A stretch of DNA of 64,000 nucleotides, taken from assembly GCA_946183365.1 (NCBI GenBank), contig CAMHAH010000006.1:62001-126000 (forward strand), given 5' to 3'. This document shows positions 36,766 through 45,906 of the stretch, piece by piece. The stretch comes from an uncultured Clostridia bacterium. GTDB taxonomy: Bacteria; Bacillota; Clostridia; Oscillospirales; Acutalibacteraceae. The notes under the pieces are model-generated. The model saw only the letters and a list, made by a program, of their open reading frames with translations, did not search any database and was not told the DNA's origin. Numbering within the stretch: position 1 is the first letter of the stretch; every line of letters starts with the position of its first letter. Position numbers and translations under genes: made by a program.

Positions 36766-37614
36766 TTACTTACCCTTGATCTCTTTGAGCTGTCTTGCGT
36801 TCTCCTGATTAAGCTCGTCGTTAATCGCCATTTTCTTGATAATGTTATGCACCGTCTTATTCAGCTTGCCTTTCTCGCTGTAATCGGCGGGGAAGATGAA
36901 GTCTACTCTGTCGCCGACCAAGAGCTCCTCGACCTTTTCGCGGTTGTTGTCCTGATAGACCGCTATCGCGCAGCCGCCGTACGCCTTCATCATCTTCATA
37001 CACGGAACGTCGCTCAGTCCGTCGCCGATATATATCATGTTGGTGAACGGTACCCGCTTGCTGTCGTCGGGCATAGAGCGGTTGAGATCGGTATCGTTTG
37101 ATATATCCAGAACGCCCTTGTTGATGCGGTATACGAACTGCGTCTTGTTGGTGTAGTTTACCGCTGTCTTGGGCCACATGGCGTTGCCGTCAGCGTCATA
37201 CAGGAACTCACACGCAAATATCTTGGTGAATTTATCGGCGATACCCGAGCCCTCTATTATCTCTTTTATTCCCGAGGATATTACATAATGCTCTATCTGA
37301 ACACCCTGAGCGGCTCCGTAGAGGTTTATGCGGTCGAACCACTCCTTCACGCCGGGGTACAGCTCGATACACCTGCCGTTATCTACGAGGCTTTCTCTCG
37401 TGAGCGGCAGGCCCTTGCGTTTACATTCCTCGATCATGGTGTACAGGTACGCGAGCACACCGTCCATCTCTGCCTGAGCGCCGAAATCATTCGCCTTTTT
37501 CCAGAATTCTGAAGTCTGCATCTCAAGGCTCGGAATAAAGCCGTAGTCCTGCATATCCTTTGTGCACAGGGTCTTATCAAAGTCATACATTATAGCGATA
37601 ATGGGTCTGTCCAT
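36766..37614 (-). CDS. HAD-superfamily phosphatase
   Basis: 282 residues. Motif I DFDKTLC at residues about 11-17 (nucleophile Asp and acid Asp), motif II in VISSG, motif III lysine region and motif IV GDGLSDVPC. The overall look is that of the phosphoserine-phosphatase-like HAD group. The substrate cannot be told. The helical cap is around residues 20-95. Monocistronic or read on from the cyclophilin gene upstream, though a hairpin separates them. Confidence 0.82.
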   Translation of the reverse strand: MDRPIIAIMYDFDKTLCTKDMQDYGFIPSLEMQTSEFWKKANDFGAQAEMDGVLAYLYTMIEECKRKGLPLTRESLVDNGRCIELYPGVKEWFDRINLYGAAQGVQIEHYVISSGIKEIIEGSGIADKFTKIFACEFLYDADGNAMWPKTAVNYTNKTQFVYRINKGVLDISNDTDLNRSMPDDSKRVPFTNMIYIGDGLSDVPCMKMMKAYGGCAIAVYQDNNREKVEELLVGDRVDFIFPADYSEKGKLNKTVHNIIKKMAINDELNQENARQLKEIKGK

Positions 37615-37655
37615 AGTTAGCTCCTGATGATTGCTTAATACAAGCTGTTATAACA

Positions 37656-37684
37656 AGTGCCACCTCGTTTCTCAGGGTGGCACT
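37656..37684 (-). terminator. Terminator of the cyclophilin gene
   Basis: AGTGCCACC (37656-37664) pairs perfectly with GGTGGCACT (37676-37684); on the minus strand it follows the gene and is followed by TTGTT. Confidence 0.75.
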
Positions 37685-37694
37685 GTATGAATGA

Positions 37695-38420
37695 TTATTC
37701 GTAGGCGTGGATCTCTACGCTCTCGAGAACAACGTCCTGTAAGGGCTTGTCGTTGTAATCGGTCTTTACGGCGGCTATCTTGTTGACTACGTCCATGCCG
37801 TCGATAACCTGACCGAAAACGGTGTAGTTGCCGTCGAGGTATCCGTTATCTACCTGATTGATGTAGAACTGCGAGCCGTTTGTGCCGGGACCGCGGTTGG
37901 CCATAGCTACAGCGCCGACGTCATTGCGCAGGTAATCTGAGATCTCAAGGTCAAATTCCTTGCCGTAGGCTGACTGTCCGCCTGTGCCGTTGAACTTTGT
38001 ATAGTCGCCGCCCTGGATCATGAAATTAGCGATCACGCGGTGGAAGATGGTGTTGTCATATCTGCCTGCCTTGGCGAGCTCTTTGAATGACGTTACCGCC
38101 AGAGGAGCCGCGTCGGGGAAGAACTTCATGGTGATATCGCCGTAGTTGGTGTGCAGGGTCGCTACCTCTTCGCCCTTTTCGGGAGCGGCCTTCTGTGTGT
38201 CGGCGTTCAGCTTGTCAAGGTTCGCTTTGGGAACGTCGCTGATGTTTAACAGGGCTTCTGTTGACTTTGCTTCATAATTCACGGTTTCCGCCTCCTTGGC
38301 TGTTGTCTCTGTTTTTGTAGTTGTTTCTGTTGTTCCCGATGATACTACCTTTTTACCGCAGCCCGCAAAAACAGCGGCTGTGAGCAGTACGCACAGGATG
38401 ATAGCTGTAATTCGTTTCAT
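37695..38420 (-). CDS. Peptidyl-prolyl cis-trans isomerase, cyclophilin-type lipoprotein
   Basis: 241 residues. Signal peptide with lipobox FAGC (C21), then a Thr/Ser-rich linker to about residue 75. The cyclophilin core has FHRVIANFMIQGGD, GNGGQSAYG-like TGGQSAYGKEF, ANRGPGTNGSQFYI and YTVFGQVIDGMDVV, with the active-site Arg in FHRV. Acts in folding of exported proteins outside the membrane. Confidence 0.93.
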   Translation of the reverse strand: MKRITAIILCVLLTAAVFAGCGKKVVSSGTTETTTKTETTAKEAETVNYEAKSTEALLNISDVPKANLDKLNADTQKAAPEKGEEVATLHTNYGDITMKFFPDAAPLAVTSFKELAKAGRYDNTIFHRVIANFMIQGGDYTKFNGTGGQSAYGKEFDLEISDYLRNDVGAVAMANRGPGTNGSQFYINQVDNGYLDGNYTVFGQVIDGMDVVNKIAAVKTDYNDKPLQDVVLESVEIHAYE

Positions 38421-38465
38421 ATTTCTTCCTTTCTGCCGATAATGTTCAGGTCGGCTTACCTGTAT

Positions 38466-38494
38466 ATTCTAATATATTGCGTTTCGTTTTTCAA
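38466..38494 (-). promoter_or_regulatory. Sigma-A promoter of the cyclophilin gene
   Basis: Minus strand TTGAAA (38494-38489), 17-base spacer, TAGAAT (38471-38466). Confidence 0.65.
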
Positions 38495-38517
38495 TAGTAT
38501 TCTTAAAATTTGTCATA

Positions 38518-38546
38518 TTGACGGATGAGAATTCATAGAGTATATC
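38518..38546 (+). promoter_or_regulatory. Sigma-A promoter of the S1-domain gene
   Basis: TTGACG (38518-38523), 17-base spacer, TATATC (38541-38546). Confidence 0.6.
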
Positions 38547-38588
38547 GTTGATAACTGCAAAACGAAATAAAAATACAGGAGGCTGTAA

Positions 38589-39521
38589 ATGACTTCTTTT
38601 CTTCCGGAAGGGTCGAGAATAAATACTCCCGCTAACACCTCAGCTCTCAGCTCATACGAGCATATGCGCAAGGCCTTAGACAGCGGAGCTATATTAGAGG
38701 CTAAGGCTGCTTTGTGCGACCACGAGCACAATCTTATAGTGAACCTGCCGTGTATGCTCGGGATAATCCCGAGGGATGAGGGCGCTGTGGGGATCCGCGA
38801 GGGCACAGTGAGGGATATCGCGATAATCTCGCGCGTAGGCAGGACGGTATGCTTCAAGATCACTGACATCTATACCGATGAGAGCGGACGGCTCACCGCT
38901 CTCTTATCGCGCGCTGAGGCTCAGAGAAGCTGTATCGATAATTATATATCCGGCCTTACCGCCGGAGACGTCATACCCGCTCGGATCTCACACCTCGAGC
39001 CGTTCGGAGCGTTTTGCGACATAGGCTGCGGAGTAGTCGCGCTCATGCCTATAGATACTATTTCGGTATCCCGCATAGAGCACCCGGACGAGAGGTTTGC
39101 TGTCGGGATGAAGATATGTGCAGTAATAAAGTCGAGGGTCGGAACACGCGTGACCCTGAGCCACAAGGAGTTGCTCGGTACATGGGCTGAGAATGCCGAG
39201 AGGTTCTCTGTAGGCGAGACGGTCACGGGCGTTATCCGTTCTATAGAGAACTACGGCGCTTTTGTGGAGCTTACGCCGAACTTAGCCGGGCTTGCTGAAT
39301 TAAAGGATAATCTTGGGGTAGGGGATACAGCGGCTGTATATATCAAGAGCATAATACCTCAGAAAATGAAGATTAAACTCATCATCATCGACAGCTTTCA
39401 TCAGCATATCGAGCCGGATGTCCCTGAGTACTTTATCACAGACGGTCATATAGACAGGTTCGTATACTCTCCTGAAGAGTCCGGGAAATATATTTATACG
39501 GATTTTTCGACCGAAGCATGA
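38589..39521 (+). CDS. S1 RNA-binding domain protein (RpsA-like, clostridial)
   Basis: 310 residues. Three OB-fold S1-like segments: a degenerate one at about 50-115, a good one at about 128-195 (ISHLEPFGAFCDIG) and one at about 208-265 (GVIRSIENYGAFVELTPNLAGLAEL). The last 45 residues look unrelated. Proteins of this form are usually annotated as S1-like or 30S ribosomal S1-like in Clostridia; whether it binds ribosomes or regulates mRNA is unknown. AGGAGG precedes the ATG. Confidence 0.8.
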   Translation: MTSFLPEGSRINTPANTSALSSYEHMRKALDSGAILEAKAALCDHEHNLIVNLPCMLGIIPRDEGAVGIREGTVRDIAIISRVGRTVCFKITDIYTDESGRLTALLSRAEAQRSCIDNYISGLTAGDVIPARISHLEPFGAFCDIGCGVVALMPIDTISVSRIEHPDERFAVGMKICAVIKSRVGTRVTLSHKELLGTWAENAERFSVGETVTGVIRSIENYGAFVELTPNLAGLAELKDNLGVGDTAAVYIKSIIPQKMKIKLIIIDSFHQHIEPDVPEYFITDGHIDRFVYSPEESGKYIYTDFSTEA

Positions 39522-39550
39522 AGATATCCCTAAAACGCCCCATAAGAGGT

Positions 39551-39580
39551 TTGACAATATACTGCGCTTAGTGCTACAAT
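39551..39580 (+). promoter_or_regulatory. Sigma-A promoter of rmuC
   Basis: TTGACA (39551-39556), 18-base spacer, TACAAT (39575-39580). Confidence 0.8.
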
Positions 39581-39608
39581 AGACACATCATATCGTATGA
39601 GGTGTCAT

Positions 39609-40856
39609 ATGGAGACTTATCAGTTCATCATACTTGCTCTGCTTGCCGCGGCAGCTGTAGCGGTTGGCATAGCCGCTATCATTATAATTCCTAAAAAGAA
39701 TAAAACGAACAGCGAAGAGCTATCCGCCATGCGTACCGAGATCGTCAACGCGACTCAAAGCTCGGTAAAGAACATGGGAGATATGATCGCTGTGAACCAA
39801 CAGAGCTTTTCTGCCGCTCAAAGCGAGAAGCTCGGACATTTTGAAGACAGGCTGAAGACCTTCTCTCTCGAAAATGAGCAGAAGCTCGAGAATATCCGCG
39901 TCACGATGGAACGCAAGCTCGACGATATTCGCGAGGACAGCAATAAGCAGCTTACTGAGATGCGTACCACCGTTGACGAGAAGCTCCAAAAGACGCTTGA
40001 AGAGAAGATGAACCAGTCTTTCGCGCTCGTAAGCGAGCGTCTTGAGCAGGTGTATAAGGGCCTCGGAGAGATGCAGAACCTCGCAGTAGGTGTAGGCGAC
40101 CTGAAAAAGGTTCTCTCAAACGTCAAGACGCGCGGTATCGTCGGTGAGATACAGCTCGGAAATATACTCGAAGAGATACTCACTCCCGAGCAGTATGAAA
40201 CTAACGTAGCGACAAAGAAGGGCTCTAAGAACGTGGTCGAATTCGCCGTGAAGCTGCCCGCGAAGGACGACGGCTTCATCTATCTTCCGATAGACAGCAA
40301 ATTCCCCGGCGATACATATTCAGCGCTCAGAGACGCTTATGAGAGCGGCTCAAAGGAGGCTGTAGACGCTGCGGCTAAAACGCTTATCACCACTATCAAA
40401 CGTGAAGCTAAGGATATCCACGATAAGTATATAGACCCGCCGAATACTACAGAGTTCGCGGTGATGTTCTTGCCTTTCGAGGGACTTTACAGCGAGGTGG
40501 TGAACCGCGGAATGGTCGAGGTGCTTCAGCGTGATTATAAGGTCAATATAGCCGGACCCTCAACTATGGCGGCGCTGCTCAACTCTATCCAGATGGGCTT
40601 CAAGACCCTTGCGGTCCAGAAGCGTTCCGCCGAGGTCTGGAACCTCTTGGGTTCGGTCAAAAAAGAGTTCGAGACCTTCAACAGCGTTCTTGTCGCTACT
40701 CAGACAAAGCTCGATCAGGCTAACAAGGAGCTCGATAAGCTTGTCGGCGTACGTTCTCGCCAGATAAGCCGCAAGCTCTCTGCCGTAGAAAGCAACGACA
40801 CCCCCGTGAGCGCCTATTTTTCAACGATAGACCAGTACACAGAGGGCGAGGATTAA
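39609..40856 (+). CDS. rmuC: DNA recombination protein RmuC
   Basis: About 415 residues from the ATG at 39609, which has GAGGTG upstream; an ATG at 39597 overlaps that site. N-terminal membrane helix (about residues 4-28), long coiled coil (about 35-145), then the RmuC nuclease-like domain (LGNILEEILTPEQYE, DSKFPGDTYSAL, FLPFEGLYSEV). RmuC limits inversions between short inverted repeats and has a restriction-endonuclease-like fold. Monocistronic or read into sigG. Confidence 0.93.
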   Translation: METYQFIILALLAAAAVAVGIAAIIIIPKKNKTNSEELSAMRTEIVNATQSSVKNMGDMIAVNQQSFSAAQSEKLGHFEDRLKTFSLENEQKLENIRVTMERKLDDIREDSNKQLTEMRTTVDEKLQKTLEEKMNQSFALVSERLEQVYKGLGEMQNLAVGVGDLKKVLSNVKTRGIVGEIQLGNILEEILTPEQYETNVATKKGSKNVVEFAVKLPAKDDGFIYLPIDSKFPGDTYSALRDAYESGSKEAVDAAAKTLITTIKREAKDIHDKYIDPPNTTEFAVMFLPFEGLYSEVVNRGMVEVLQRDYKVNIAGPSTMAALLNSIQMGFKTLAVQKRSAEVWNLLGSVKKEFETFNSVLVATQTKLDQANKELDKLVGVRSRQISRKLSAVESNDTPVSAYFSTIDQYTEGED

Positions 40857-40897
40857 TCGCTTTATCCGGATAGTGAGTACGAATTGAATTAAACAGT

Positions 40898-40937
40898 CCC
40901 TCCGCGGCAATACTACTTACAGTATTGTTACGGGGGG
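40898..40937 (+). promoter_or_regulatory. Hairpin sequestering the sigG ribosome binding site
   Basis: CCCTCCG (40898-40904) pairs with CGGGGGG (40931-40937; one G-U), and inside it CAATACT (40908-40914) pairs perfectly with AGTATTG (40921-40927) around ACTTAC. The GGGGGG arm is the sigG Shine-Dalgarno sequence. Such a stem would lower sigG translation. Confidence 0.8.
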
Positions 40938-40942
40938 ATTAT

Positions 40943-41725
40943 TTGCAATATAATAAGGTCGAGCTTTGCGGCGTAGATACCTCGCGGCTGAAAGTCCTTA
41001 CAGAAAAGGAGAAAAAAGATCTCCTGATAAAGATCCGTGACGGAGCTCCCGCTGAGCGCAAAAAGGCTCGGGAGGAGCTTATCAACGGCAATCTCAGACT
41101 GGTGCTGAGTGTGATCCAGCGCTTCAGCGGCAGAGGAGAGAACCTTGACGATCTTTTTCAGGTAGGAGTTATCGGTCTTATAAAGGCGATAGATAATTTT
41201 GACGTCAGTCTTGACGTTCGCTTCTCAACATACGGCGTTCCGATGATAATGGGCGAGCTGCGCCGGTATCTGCGCGACAGCGGAGCTATACGCGTCTCAC
41301 GTTCTATGCGAGATACCGCTTATCACGCTATGAAGGCTAAGGAGGAGCTCACGGTGTCGCTTAACCGTGAACCTACCGTTGAGGAGATAGCCGAGGCCCT
41401 CGGAGAAGAGAAGGAGAGCGTGGTGCTGGCTCTCGAGGCGATAGTAGAACCGGTATCGCTGTATGAGCCCGTTTTCTCGGACGGAGCTGATACAGTGTAC
41501 GTTATGGATCAGGTAGGGGATAAGAGCGACGACAACGACTGGCTTGAGGAGATAGCTTTCAAAGAAGCGCTCAAGAAGCTCTCTGACAGAGAGAAGCGTA
41601 TTCTGTCTCTCAGATACTTCAAGGGCAAGACCCAGATGGAGGTCGCCGACGAGATCGGTATATCTCAGGCTCAGGTCAGCCGCATAGAAAAAGGCGCGAT
41701 CGACAGTATAAAAAGAGAATTATAA
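40943..41725 (+). CDS. sigG: Forespore-specific RNA polymerase sigma-G factor
   Basis: Late forespore sigma factor controlling spore protection and germination genes. The start is TTG at 40943: the next residues, QYNKVELCGVDTS, line up with the conserved SigG N-terminus. 260 residues, with region 2 (NLRLVLSVIQRF, LDDLFQVGVIGLIKAIDNFD, FSTYGVPMIMGELRRYLRD), region 3 and a region 4 helix-turn-helix (TQMEVADEIGISQAQVSRIEKG). It is not next to spoIIGA/sigE in this window, unlike in Bacillus. Its presence marks the organism as a spore former or a recent descendant of one. Confidence 0.95.
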   Translation: MQYNKVELCGVDTSRLKVLTEKEKKDLLIKIRDGAPAERKKAREELINGNLRLVLSVIQRFSGRGENLDDLFQVGVIGLIKAIDNFDVSLDVRFSTYGVPMIMGELRRYLRDSGAIRVSRSMRDTAYHAMKAKEELTVSLNREPTVEEIAEALGEEKESVVLALEAIVEPVSLYEPVFSDGADTVYVMDQVGDKSDDNDWLEEIAFKEALKKLSDREKRILSLRYFKGKTQMEVADEIGISQAQVSRIEKGAIDSIKREL

Positions 41726-41734
41726 TTAGAATAA

Positions 41735-41757
41735 AAGGCTCCCGATTTGGGAGCCTT
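41735..41757. terminator. Bidirectional terminator
   Basis: AAGGCTCCC (41735-41743) pairs perfectly with GGGAGCCTT (41749-41757), between sigG and the convergent aquaporin gene. Confidence 0.88.
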
Positions 41758-41774
41758 CAGCTTATTCGTTTATA

Positions 41775-42467
41775 TTATTCTTCAGCGTCCTTGCTCTTGA
41801 TAAGGAACTTGAATACAAGAGCCGCGATAGCGCCGCCGATAAGCGGGGCTACAAGGAATACCCAGTAGGACTGCAGAGCAGCGCCGCCCTTGAGGATAGC
41901 GGGACCGAAGGAACGAGCGGGGTTGACGGAAGTGCCGGTGAAGTAGATACCGAAGATGTGTACCAGAGTAAGGGTCATACCGATCACTATACCGGCGATC
42001 TTCTCATACTTCTTCTTGGATGTTACCGCGAGGATGACCAGAACAAATACGAAGGTCAGGATGATCTCGATAACCAGTGAACGCTTCCAGCTGCCGAGTG
42101 AATTATCGGTAGCGAGATACCACGCGTTAGCGCCGAGGCTTGTGTCAAAGCCGACCAAGAGACCCAGTACTGCAGCGCCTGCTGTAGCGCCGGCGAACTG
42201 AGCTACGATATAGACGATGAATTCGGTGATGCTCATGCCGCCTGTAATCAGAACGCCCAGTGATACCGCGGGATTGATGTGACAACCGGATACGTTACCG
42301 ATAGAATAAGCCATTGCAACAATTACAAGACCGAAGGCGAGAGCTGTCAGTATGTAAGCGCCGCGGGTCTCAGCCGAGCAGTTCAGTACGGTAGCGGTAC
42401 CGCACGCGAACAGCACCAGAACGAACGTGCCTATGAATTCTGCGCAAAATTTCTTTACTAAAGCCAT
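41775..42467 (-). CDS. MIP-family channel, aquaporin type
   Basis: 230 residues, six membrane helices with two half-helix NPA motifs: HINPAVSLG (residues about 65-73) and SVNPARSFGPAI (about 185-196). The second motif NPARS (not NPARD) points to a water channel of AqpZ type, not a glycerol facilitator. AAGGAGAT precedes the ATG. Promoter on the minus strand at 42507-42535: TTGCTT, 17 bases, TATTAT. Confidence 0.92.
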   Translation of the reverse strand: MALVKKFCAEFIGTFVLVLFACGTATVLNCSAETRGAYILTALAFGLVIVAMAYSIGNVSGCHINPAVSLGVLITGGMSITEFIVYIVAQFAGATAGAAVLGLLVGFDTSLGANAWYLATDNSLGSWKRSLVIEIILTFVFVLVILAVTSKKKYEKIAGIVIGMTLTLVHIFGIYFTGTSVNPARSFGPAILKGGAALQSYWVFLVAPLIGGAIAALVFKFLIKSKDAEE

Positions 42468-42506
42468 AGTTATATCTCCTTTTCTATTGAAAATTTGCTT
42501 ATGTTA

Positions 42507-42535
42507 ATAATACCAAAACGATCAAGAAAAAGCAA
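42507..42535 (-). promoter_or_regulatory. Sigma-A-type promoter of the aquaporin gene
   Basis: Minus strand TTGCTT (42535-42530), 17-base spacer, TATTAT (42512-42507). Confidence 0.6.
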
Positions 42536-42563
42536 TATTTTTTTGGCGGATTTCGCAGAAAAC

Positions 42564-43142
42564 TCAAACTTTTATAACACCTGCATATCCGAGCGCGATC
42601 CCGACAGCCGCCGATAAGAATATCACCGGTATAGGGCTTAGCTTTTTGTACAATAAAAGGAATAAAGATATGGCGAATATGCCTAAAGAAACATAGAAGT
42701 TCGCGGATTGAAACACTTCGGTTTTAATTCCTTGTGAGAAAAATACTTCCATTCCTACAGAAAGCACCGTGGCGGCGATCAGTCCTACTACCGTGCTTTT
42801 CAGTCCGAGCATAGCTCCCTGAACGATGATGTTCTTCTTGAAGCGGTCATACACCTTTGCGATAAGAATTATAATTATGAACGGCGGCAGTACCAGACCT
42901 ACAGTCGCGCACAACGCGCCGAGCAGTCCGCCTACCTCTGAGCCTACATAGGTAGAGATGTTTACGGCGAAGGCCCCGGGGGTGCTCTCTGATATCGCGA
43001 TGAAGTCCACGAGCTCGCCCGTTGTCATCCAGCCGTGCTTTAAGACGGTCTCTTCGATGAACGGTATCATCGCGTAGCCGCCGCCGAAGGTAAGCGCGCC
43101 CATTTTGAAGAATTCGAGAAACAGTGTAAGCAGTATACTCAT
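42564..43142 (-). CDS. Chromate transporter family protein, second half (short-chain CHR)
   Basis: 192 residues, about five membrane helices. CHR signatures FFKMGALTFGGGYAMIPFIEE and ISESTPGAFAVNISTYVG. It pairs with the homologous half-size gene upstream, overlapping by 4 bases; the two together equal one ChrA. Whether chromate, sulfate or another anion is moved is not known for these short forms in anaerobes. Confidence 0.9.
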   Translation of the reverse strand: MSILLTLFLEFFKMGALTFGGGYAMIPFIEETVLKHGWMTTGELVDFIAISESTPGAFAVNISTYVGSEVGGLLGALCATVGLVLPPFIIIILIAKVYDRFKKNIIVQGAMLGLKSTVVGLIAATVLSVGMEVFFSQGIKTEVFQSANFYVSLGIFAISLFLLLYKKLSPIPVIFLSAAVGIALGYAGVIKV

Positions 43143-43702
43143 AGCTCCTTACCTGCCTTTCTCGCTATAAGGGTCGCGGCTATTCCGATCACAGCCGCGC
43201 TCAGTATCACGATTATAACATTGGCAGAGAAGAAGGCTACCGCCGCGAAGGAAGCCGCCATGATGATATAGGCGATTATGTTCTTCGGAGCTTTTTTGAA
43301 CATGGATATAACTGCTTTTATCAGCAGAGCCAGTACTCCTGCCCTTATGCCGAAGAATGCGTATTTTATTATCTCAAGATCTTCAAATCTCCTAAGGAAC
43401 AGAGAGATGACGAATATTATGATGAATGACGGCAGAACCACGCCGAAGGTAGCGCAGAACGCGCCGAGCACACCCGCGATCTTATATCCGATGAAGGTCG
43501 CGGCGCATATGGCTATCGGACCGGGGGTTGTCTCTGAGATAGCTACTACCTCAAGAAGTTCATCATCCTTTATCCAACCCTTTTTGACGGATATCTCGTT
43601 CTCTATGATCGGTATCATGGCATAGCCGCCGCCGAAGGTGACCGCGCCTATCTTTATAAATGTCAGAAAAAGCTGCAAACACAGCTTAAGCTTTTGTTTC
43701 AT
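43139..43702 (-). CDS. Chromate transporter family protein, first half (short-chain CHR)
   Basis: About 187 residues from the ATG at 43702, which follows GGAAGGAAAAAT; an upstream ATG at 43732 lies inside the preceding gene's end. CHR signature FIKIGAVTFGGGYAMIPIIENE and ISETTPGPIAICAATFIGY. Works with the downstream half. It follows directly on the 60-residue DUF6472-like gene. Confidence 0.9.
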   Translation of the reverse strand: MKQKLKLCLQLFLTFIKIGAVTFGGGYAMIPIIENEISVKKGWIKDDELLEVVAISETTPGPIAICAATFIGYKIAGVLGAFCATFGVVLPSFIIIFVISLFLRRFEDLEIIKYAFFGIRAGVLALLIKAVISMFKKAPKNIIAYIIMAASFAAVAFFSANVIIVILSAAVIGIAATLIARKAGKEL

Positions 43703-43731
43703 ATTTTTCCTTCCAAATCCGCGGGATATCA

Positions 43732-43914
43732 TCAGTTCTGCTTCTCTACGATCTTATAATCGTCTGAAAAGCGGAAGTACGCGCAGCTCGTGTCGCTGCC
43801 ACTCATAAAACGCGCGAGGTCATCCTCGTCGAGATTTACCGAACATTCATAGTCGTCGTAGAATTCGTTGTAGTTGTAGTATGCGCAGAATTCACAGCTT
43901 GATTTGCCTGCCAT
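43732..43914 (-). CDS. Small acidic Cys-containing protein (DUF6472-like)
   Basis: 60 residues with CEFCAYYNY...ECSVNLDEDDLARFM...CAYFRF: four conserved Cys (CxxC plus two more) and many Tyr/Asp. I believe this is the family DUF6472, found next to various genes in Clostridia and of unknown role; metal binding is plausible. It is the first gene of the chromate transporter operon, with its stop close to the next start. Confidence 0.7.
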   Translation of the reverse strand: MAGKSSCEFCAYYNYNEFYDDYECSVNLDEDDLARFMSGSDTSCAYFRFSDDYKIVEKQN

Positions 43915-43977
43915 AGTATCACTTCACTTTCTTGTGCAAACAGTATAACAAATTCTGTGTTTTTTTTCAATACGATG

Positions 43978-44006
43978 TTGCAATTTAACGGGAATTACTA
44001 TATACT
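43978..44006 (+). promoter_or_regulatory. Sigma-A-type promoter of the flavodiiron gene
   Basis: TTGCAA (43978-43983), 17-base spacer, TATACT (44001-44006). Confidence 0.65.
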
Positions 44007-44038
44007 AATCTTAAATAAAATCACAGGAGATGATACCA

Positions 44039-45829
44039 ATGAAAATAACAGATGATATCAGGTATATCGGCGTAAACGATCACGATATCGACCTGTTTGA
44101 GGGTCAGTATATCGTACCTAACGGTATGGCTTATAATTCTTATGTAATCATGGATGATAAGATCGCCGTTATGGATACCGTAGATCAGCACTTCGGTGAC
44201 GAATGGCTGAAGAACTTACAGCTTGTTCTCGGCAACCGTGAGCCCGATTATCTGATAGTACAGCATATGGAGCCCGACCACAGCGCTAATATCGACAACT
44301 TCCTCAACGTTTATCCCAAGGCTACCGTCGTATCCTCACAGAAGGCTTTCGCTATGATGATGAACTTCTTCGGCACAGATTACGCCGACAGACGCGTCAT
44401 CATCAAAGAAGGAGATACTTTAGAGCTCGGCAAGCACGTTCTCAATTTCGTTGCCGCTCCCATGGTACACTGGCCTGAGGTAATGTTCACCTATGACAGC
44501 ACCGATAAGGTACTGTTCTCAGCCGACGGCTTCGGCAAGTTCGGTGCTCTCGACGTTGAAGAGGACTGGGCTTGTGAGGCAAGACGTTACTATATCGGTA
44601 TCGTCGGCAAATACGGCGCTCAGGTGCAGAATGTTTTGAAGAAAGCCGCGAACCTCGATATCCGGATTATCTGTCCGCTCCACGGTCCCATCCTTACCGA
44701 GAACCTCGGTTATTATCTCGACCTTTACAACACATGGTCGTCCTACGGCGTTGAGACCGACGGAATAATGATCGCCTATACCTCTGTATACGGTCACACA
44801 AAGAAGGCTGTCGAGCTGCTCGCCGAGAAGCTGCGCGCCAACGGATGCCCCAAGGTAGCTGTCAACGACCTCGCCAGAGAGGATATGGCTGAGTGTGTAG
44901 AGGACGCCTTCCGCTACGGCAAGATAGTCCTCGCCACTACCACCTATAACGCAGATATATTCCCGTTCATGCGCCAGTTCATCGACCACCTCACCGAGCG
45001 CAACTTCCGCAACAAGACCGTAGCCTTCATAGAGAACGGCTCATGGGCTCCTTTAGCTGAGAAGACTATGCGCAAGATGCTCGAGGGCTGCAAGAATATC
45101 AACTATACCGACAACAATGTCCATATCCTGTCGGCTATGAATGACAAGAACATAGAAGAGATTGACGCTCTTTGCGAAGAGCTGACCATGGATTATATCG
45201 CTATGGACAGCGAGACCGCCGATAAGAATGACCTCACAGCCCTGTTCAATATCGGCTACGGTCTGTATGTAGTCACAGCGAGAGACGGCGACAAGGACAA
45301 CGGCTGTATCGTCAATACCGTATCTCAGGTCACCAATACCCCCAACCGTATCGCGGTATGTATCAATAAGAAGAACCTCACTCATGATATGGTAGCTAAG
45401 ACCGGTATGATGAATGTAAACTGTCTGTCTACCGAGGCTCCGTTCAGTGTATTCGAGCACTTCGGTTTCCAGAGCGGCAGAGACGTTGACAAGATCATCG
45501 GCGAGGGCATCCTGCGCTCAGACAACGGCGTCGCTTTCTTAGGTCACTATATCAATTCGTTCATGTCTTTAAAGGTAGATCAGACCGTTGATCTCGATAC
45601 TCATACGATGTTCATCTGCTCTGTCACCGAGGCTCGCGTAATCACCGACGTCGAGACCATGACCTACACCTATTATCAGAACAACGTCAAGCCCAAGCCC
45701 GAGACCGACGGCAAGAAGGGCTGGGTATGCAAGGTGTGCGGCTATATCTATGAGGGCGAGGATATCCCCGACGACTTCATTTGTCCGCTCTGCAAGCACG
45801 GAGTAGCGGATTTTGAACCTATCGGATAA
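44039..45829 (+). CDS. Flavodiiron protein fused to flavin reductase and rubredoxin domains
   Basis: 596 residues from the ATG at 44039 (GGAG nine bases upstream; the ATG at 44030 is too close). Four domains: metallo-beta-lactamase-like diiron domain (about 1-245, with HMEPDHS giving the iron ligands), flavodoxin (about 250-390, YTSVYGHTKKA for FMN), flavin-reductase-like domain (about 400-545) and a C-terminal rubredoxin (about 562-596, CKVCG...CPLC). It reduces O2 to water or NO to N2O, protecting the anaerobe; the built-in modules may let it take electrons directly from NAD(P)H. Confidence 0.93.
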   Translation: MKITDDIRYIGVNDHDIDLFEGQYIVPNGMAYNSYVIMDDKIAVMDTVDQHFGDEWLKNLQLVLGNREPDYLIVQHMEPDHSANIDNFLNVYPKATVVSSQKAFAMMMNFFGTDYADRRVIIKEGDTLELGKHVLNFVAAPMVHWPEVMFTYDSTDKVLFSADGFGKFGALDVEEDWACEARRYYIGIVGKYGAQVQNVLKKAANLDIRIICPLHGPILTENLGYYLDLYNTWSSYGVETDGIMIAYTSVYGHTKKAVELLAEKLRANGCPKVAVNDLAREDMAECVEDAFRYGKIVLATTTYNADIFPFMRQFIDHLTERNFRNKTVAFIENGSWAPLAEKTMRKMLEGCKNINYTDNNVHILSAMNDKNIEEIDALCEELTMDYIAMDSETADKNDLTALFNIGYGLYVVTARDGDKDNGCIVNTVSQVTNTPNRIAVCINKKNLTHDMVAKTGMMNVNCLSTEAPFSVFEHFGFQSGRDVDKIIGEGILRSDNGVAFLGHYINSFMSLKVDQTVDLDTHTMFICSVTEARVITDVETMTYTYYQNNVKPKPETDGKKGWVCKVCGYIYEGEDIPDDFICPLCKHGVADFEPIG

Positions 45830-45906
45830 AGACGCAGTATGATCTTCAGACAGTCTGATAATACGGACATCTGATAAGGCGCTCAATACAAAACGGAGGA
45901 ATATCT

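Noticed and set aside
44002..44020. ATACTAATCTTAAATAAAA resembling an end of the 158-bp MITE-like element
   Set aside because: Only about 18 bases with a deletion, no partner end nearby, and TATACT is well explained as the -10 of the flavodiiron promoter.
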